37,290 nt of DNA from an uncultured Colwellia sp. GTDB taxonomy: Bacteria; Pseudomonadota; Gammaproteobacteria; Enterobacterales; Alteromonadaceae. A program made the translations under genes and the position numbers. The notes below the pieces were generated by a model. That model was not told where the DNA came from. It saw only the letters and a program-made list of their open reading frames with translations, and made no database searches. Location of the stretch: contig CAJXUN010000045.1 of NCBI GenBank assembly GCA_913061475.1, positions 1 to 37,290 of the forward strand, written 5' to 3'. This document shows, in pieces, positions 34,930 to 37,290 of the stretch. Each line of letters begins with the position of its first letter. Within the stretch, counting starts at the first letter, position 1.

Positions 34930-35900
34930 AAGCCATTCGAGAGCAGTTGATTAAAAAATTGGTTAAAGGTGATTTTCTTTCTGGACAAATACTCGGGGAA
35001 GAGCTCGGCGTTAGTCGAGCGGCAATATCAAAACACATCGCTGCACTACAAGAAATGGGCTTTGATGTCTTTAGTGTTACAGGGAAGGGCTATCGCTTAG
35101 CACAGCCGATAGAATTATTGAATGAAGCTAGCATCCTAACACACCTTGAAAAACATAATGTCACTACAAAAGTTGAGGTGCATAGCCTAATTGATTCAAC
35201 AAATAGCTATCTAATGCGCCGCTTACCCAATCAGAATGTTCCGGGCCAGGTATGCATTGCTGAATATCAAAGTTCAGGAAGAGGACGTCGAGGCCGACGG
35301 TGGATTTCTCCATTTGGCTCTCATATTTATATGTCAATGTACTGGTATCTAGAGCAGGGCATGTCAGCTGCTATGGGACTTAGTGTCGTGGCTGCACTTG
35401 CGGTTAGTGATGCAATTAAAGCACTCTATCAAGTTGAGGTAGAATTAAAGTGGCCGAATGATATCTATTTTAATGGTGTCAAACTCGCTGGAATTCTCAT
35501 TGATTTAGAAGGGCAGGCGATGGAGCCATGTCATTGTGTTATAGGTATAGGTTTGAATATTAAAATGCCGGCCAAAAGTGCTGAATTAGTTGACCAACCT
35601 TGGACCGATTTGTCGAGTGCCATCGGTGTGGATGTAGACCGCAATAAGTTAGCTGCATATATTATTTCTGCATTACTTAAGCGATTGAAAGCGCATCGTG
35701 AAACCGGCATAAATACCATGGTTTCACAGTGGCAGACGTTAGATTTTTATCTCAATAAGCCAGTGACGCTCATTACCGGACAAAAAGCTACGCGCGGTAT
35801 TTGTCGGGGAATAAATGCCCAGGGTGCTTTGATGTTAGAAGTTAATGGTCAGGTAGGTCCGGTATATGGTGGTGAAGTTAGTTTAAGGGCAGGACTATGA
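34926..35900 (+). CDS. birA: Biotin-protein ligase / biotin operon repressor
   Basis: 324 residues from ATG 34926, chosen because AAGGAA lies eight bases upstream and the start overlaps the murB stop as ATGA; an ATG at 34917 is too close to that site. N-terminal winged helix-turn-helix (about 1-62, LGEELGVSRAAISKHIAALQ). The catalytic domain has SSGRGRRGRRWISP, KWPNDIYFNGVKLAGILID and a C-terminal SH3-like domain. It makes biotinyl-AMP, transfers biotin to carboxylases and can repress biotin synthesis genes. Neighbours murB and coaX are overlapped by four bases each. Confidence 0.95.
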   Translation: MKAIREQLIKKLVKGDFLSGQILGEELGVSRAAISKHIAALQEMGFDVFSVTGKGYRLAQPIELLNEASILTHLEKHNVTTKVEVHSLIDSTNSYLMRRLPNQNVPGQVCIAEYQSSGRGRRGRRWISPFGSHIYMSMYWYLEQGMSAAMGLSVVAALAVSDAIKALYQVEVELKWPNDIYFNGVKLAGILIDLEGQAMEPCHCVIGIGLNIKMPAKSAELVDQPWTDLSSAIGVDVDRNKLAAYIISALLKRLKAHRETGINTMVSQWQTLDFYLNKPVTLITGQKATRGICRGINAQGALMLEVNGQVGPVYGGEVSLRAGL

Positions 35901-36631
35901 GATTACTAATTGATGTTGGCAACACGCAAGTGAAATATGTTACGCAAGGGGTTGGAATCACTGCGCCGTTTTCTGACATTGTATATATCGATTATCAGCT
36001 ATTTATCGGCCAGCTCAATAAATGCGTATTTTCGAAAGTCACTGAAGTTATTCTTGCCAATGTGCATGGCAACGAGATACACGATGCCATTGAACAATGG
36101 GCAAGGCAGAATAGTATTGTGTTTATCCAGGTGAATAGTGAAGCTAAAGCTTTTGGTATAACCTCTTCTTACCAACAACCAGCAAGGTTGGGTGTAGACC
36201 GTTGGTTAGCCATGATAGGAGCAAAACAACTTTATCCGAATAAAAATTTACTGATCATTGATGCGGGTACTGCAACCACGGTGGATGTACTTGATGCCCA
36301 AGGTCAGCATTGCGGCGGTTGGATAATGCCAGGCGTGCAAACTATGTTTAACAGTTTATTATTGGGCACGAAAAAAATTATTGCCTCGCCAAACGTTACC
36401 GCAAGCTTATTGTTTGGCAAAGACAGTTCTAGCTGTCTTAACAATGGTAGTTGGGCGATGACGATAGGTGCAATAAAAGAAGCTATATTACAGGCAAATA
36501 GTAGCTTAGCACTCGACAAAGTGCTGATCACAGGTGGTAATGGCCAAAAGATTATCGATCTTTTGGCTATAGATTGTCAGTTCGAGCCTAAATTAGTTTT
36601 TCACGGTTTGAGCTGTTTCCAAGCTCACTAA
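35897..36631 (+). CDS. coaX: Type III pantothenate kinase
   Basis: 244 residues, ASKHA fold. LLIDVGNTQVKYV is the N-terminal phosphate motif, ARLGVDRWLAMIGA the substrate region, and LIIDAGTATTVDVLD the second nucleotide motif; LITGGNGQKI lies near the C-terminus. It phosphorylates pantothenate, the first step of coenzyme A synthesis. It takes the place that coaA holds after birA in Escherichia coli. It starts inside the birA stop (ATGA) with AGGACT upstream. Confidence 0.95.
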   Translation: MRLLIDVGNTQVKYVTQGVGITAPFSDIVYIDYQLFIGQLNKCVFSKVTEVILANVHGNEIHDAIEQWARQNSIVFIQVNSEAKAFGITSSYQQPARLGVDRWLAMIGAKQLYPNKNLLIIDAGTATTVDVLDAQGQHCGGWIMPGVQTMFNSLLLGTKKIIASPNVTASLLFGKDSSSCLNNGSWAMTIGAIKEAILQANSSLALDKVLITGGNGQKIIDLLAIDCQFEPKLVFHGLSCFQAH

Positions 36632-36716
36632 TGGTTATATTTATATTTAGAAATAGCGATTGTGGGTAAAAAAACAACAAACACAGAAAAACATGCTTTT
36701 TTTTTGCATTTTCCTG

Positions 36717-36745
36717 TTGCAAGCAAGAAAACATTACTCTAGAAT
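36717..36745 (+). promoter_or_regulatory. Sigma-70 promoter of the tRNA-tuf operon
   Basis: TTGCAA (36717-36722), 17-base spacer, TAGAAT (36740-36745), with an A/T-rich stretch just upstream resembling an UP element. The segment after the -10 is C-rich (TCGCACCAC), like the discriminators of stringently controlled stable RNA promoters. Transcription would start near 36752, about 13 bases before the first tRNA. Confidence 0.75.
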
Positions 36746-36764
36746 TCGCACCACTTAATGTAGT

Positions 36765-36840
<76 letters not shown>

Positions 36841-36877
36841 TTAATACATTACAGGAGTAATGTGAATATTAAAATTT

Positions 36878-36962
36878 GGAGGGGTTCCCGAGTGGCCAAA
36901 GGGATCAGACTGTAAATCTGACGGCTCCGCCTTCGGTGGTTCGAATCCACCTCCCTCCACCA
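36878..36962 (+). tRNA. tRNA-Tyr (anticodon GTA)
   Basis: 85 nt, class II with a long variable arm (GGCTCCGCCTTCGG region). Acceptor GGAGGGG/TCCCTCC, anticodon loop CTGTAAA, T loop TTCGAAT, encoded CCA. Corresponds to tyrU in Escherichia coli. Confidence 0.97.
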
Positions 36963-36991
36963 TTTTAACAGAGATAATCTGATAGAATTTA

Positions 36992-37066
<75 letters not shown>

Positions 37067-37081
37067 GTCTTTATAGAAAAT

Positions 37082-37157
37082 GCTGATATGGCTCAGTTGG
37101 TAGAGCGCACCCTTGGTAAGGGTGAGGTCGGCAGTTCGAATCTGCCTATCAGCACCA
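37082..37157 (+). tRNA. tRNA-Thr (anticodon GGT)
   Basis: 76 nt with encoded CCA. Acceptor GCTGATA/TATCAGC, anticodon loop TTGGTAA, T loop TTCGAAT. Corresponds to thrT, just before tufB in Escherichia coli. Confidence 0.97.
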
Positions 37158-37235
37158 CTTCTTTAGACCTTCTATAGATTAATCAATGTTTAACTATATA
37201 ATTAATTTATTTAATTTACCCAGAGGTATTTTAAG

Positions 37236-37290
37236 ATGGCTAAAGCAAAATTTGAACGTAATAAACCGCACGTTAACGTTGGTACTATCG
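37236..37290 (+). CDS. tuf: Elongation factor Tu, N-terminal fragment (cut by window end)
   Basis: The first 18 codons read MAKAKFERNKPHVNVGTI, the beginning of EF-Tu just before its GTP-binding P-loop. AGAGG lies nine bases before the ATG. It follows four tRNA genes exactly as tufB does in Escherichia coli, so the transcript is probably a shared tRNA-mRNA precursor. Confidence 0.96.
   Translation, partial: MAKAKFERNKPHVNVGTI

Overview
The window looks like a chromosomal segment of a marine, AT-rich gammaproteobacterium of the order Alteromonadales, most likely Colwelliaceae (Colwellia/Thalassotalea type). This rests on gene content and order (ompR-envZ-pckA, mrcA/pilMNOPQ-aroKB-damX-dam, argE divergent from argCBFGH with an ArgH(A) fusion, murB-birA-coaX-tRNAs-tuf), protein sequence style and low GC. 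The species placement is inference; no search was run.

Layout. 1-869: C-terminal part of a TonB-dependent (FecA-like) receptor, ending at a bidirectional terminator. 967-2495: three small accessory genes, namely a periplasmic TlpA-like thioredoxin, a divergent secreted four-cysteine protein of unknown function, and a small LETM1-like membrane protein. 2786-4849: ompR-envZ two-component system. 4952-6562: pckA (gluconeogenesis), convergent with envZ, with a CRP-like site upstream. 6943-9501: mrcA (PBP1A), divergent from 9633-14473, the pilMNOPQ operon (type IV pilus alignment complex and secretin). 14618-18486: aroK, aroB, damX, dam. 18538-20436: a DUF2970 membrane peptide and a 485-residue protein that may be a degenerate HD-GYP-like protein.

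20583-29655 is the arginine biosynthesis cluster: argE on the minus strand, argC-argB-argF-argG-argH(A)-argA on the plus strand. It encodes an argininosuccinate lyase fused to a GNAT N-acetylglutamate synthase domain, followed directly by a complete classical ArgA. The argF-argG gap carries two palindromic, repeat-like elements.

29827-33824 is an exopolysaccharide export module resembling VpsM-VpsN-VpsO (outer-membrane barrel, short Wza-like export protein, Wzc-like tyrosine autokinase). No glycosyltransferases accompany it in this window. The VpsN/VpsO junction has a T8 run in slippery phase and a TTG start.

33895-37290: murB-birA-coaX with 4-nt overlaps, then a strong promoter and the tRNA-Thr, -Tyr, -Gly, -Thr cluster leading into tuf, the same order as the thrU-tyrU-glyT-thrT-tufB operon of Escherichia coli.

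Most of the window is core metabolism, envelope and housekeeping. The least ordinary parts are the export module with its junction, the duplicated N-acetylglutamate synthase function, the argF-argG intergenic repeats, the 485-residue protein and the small redox-flavoured locus near the start. I see no CRISPR array, prophage, insertion sequence or defence system.
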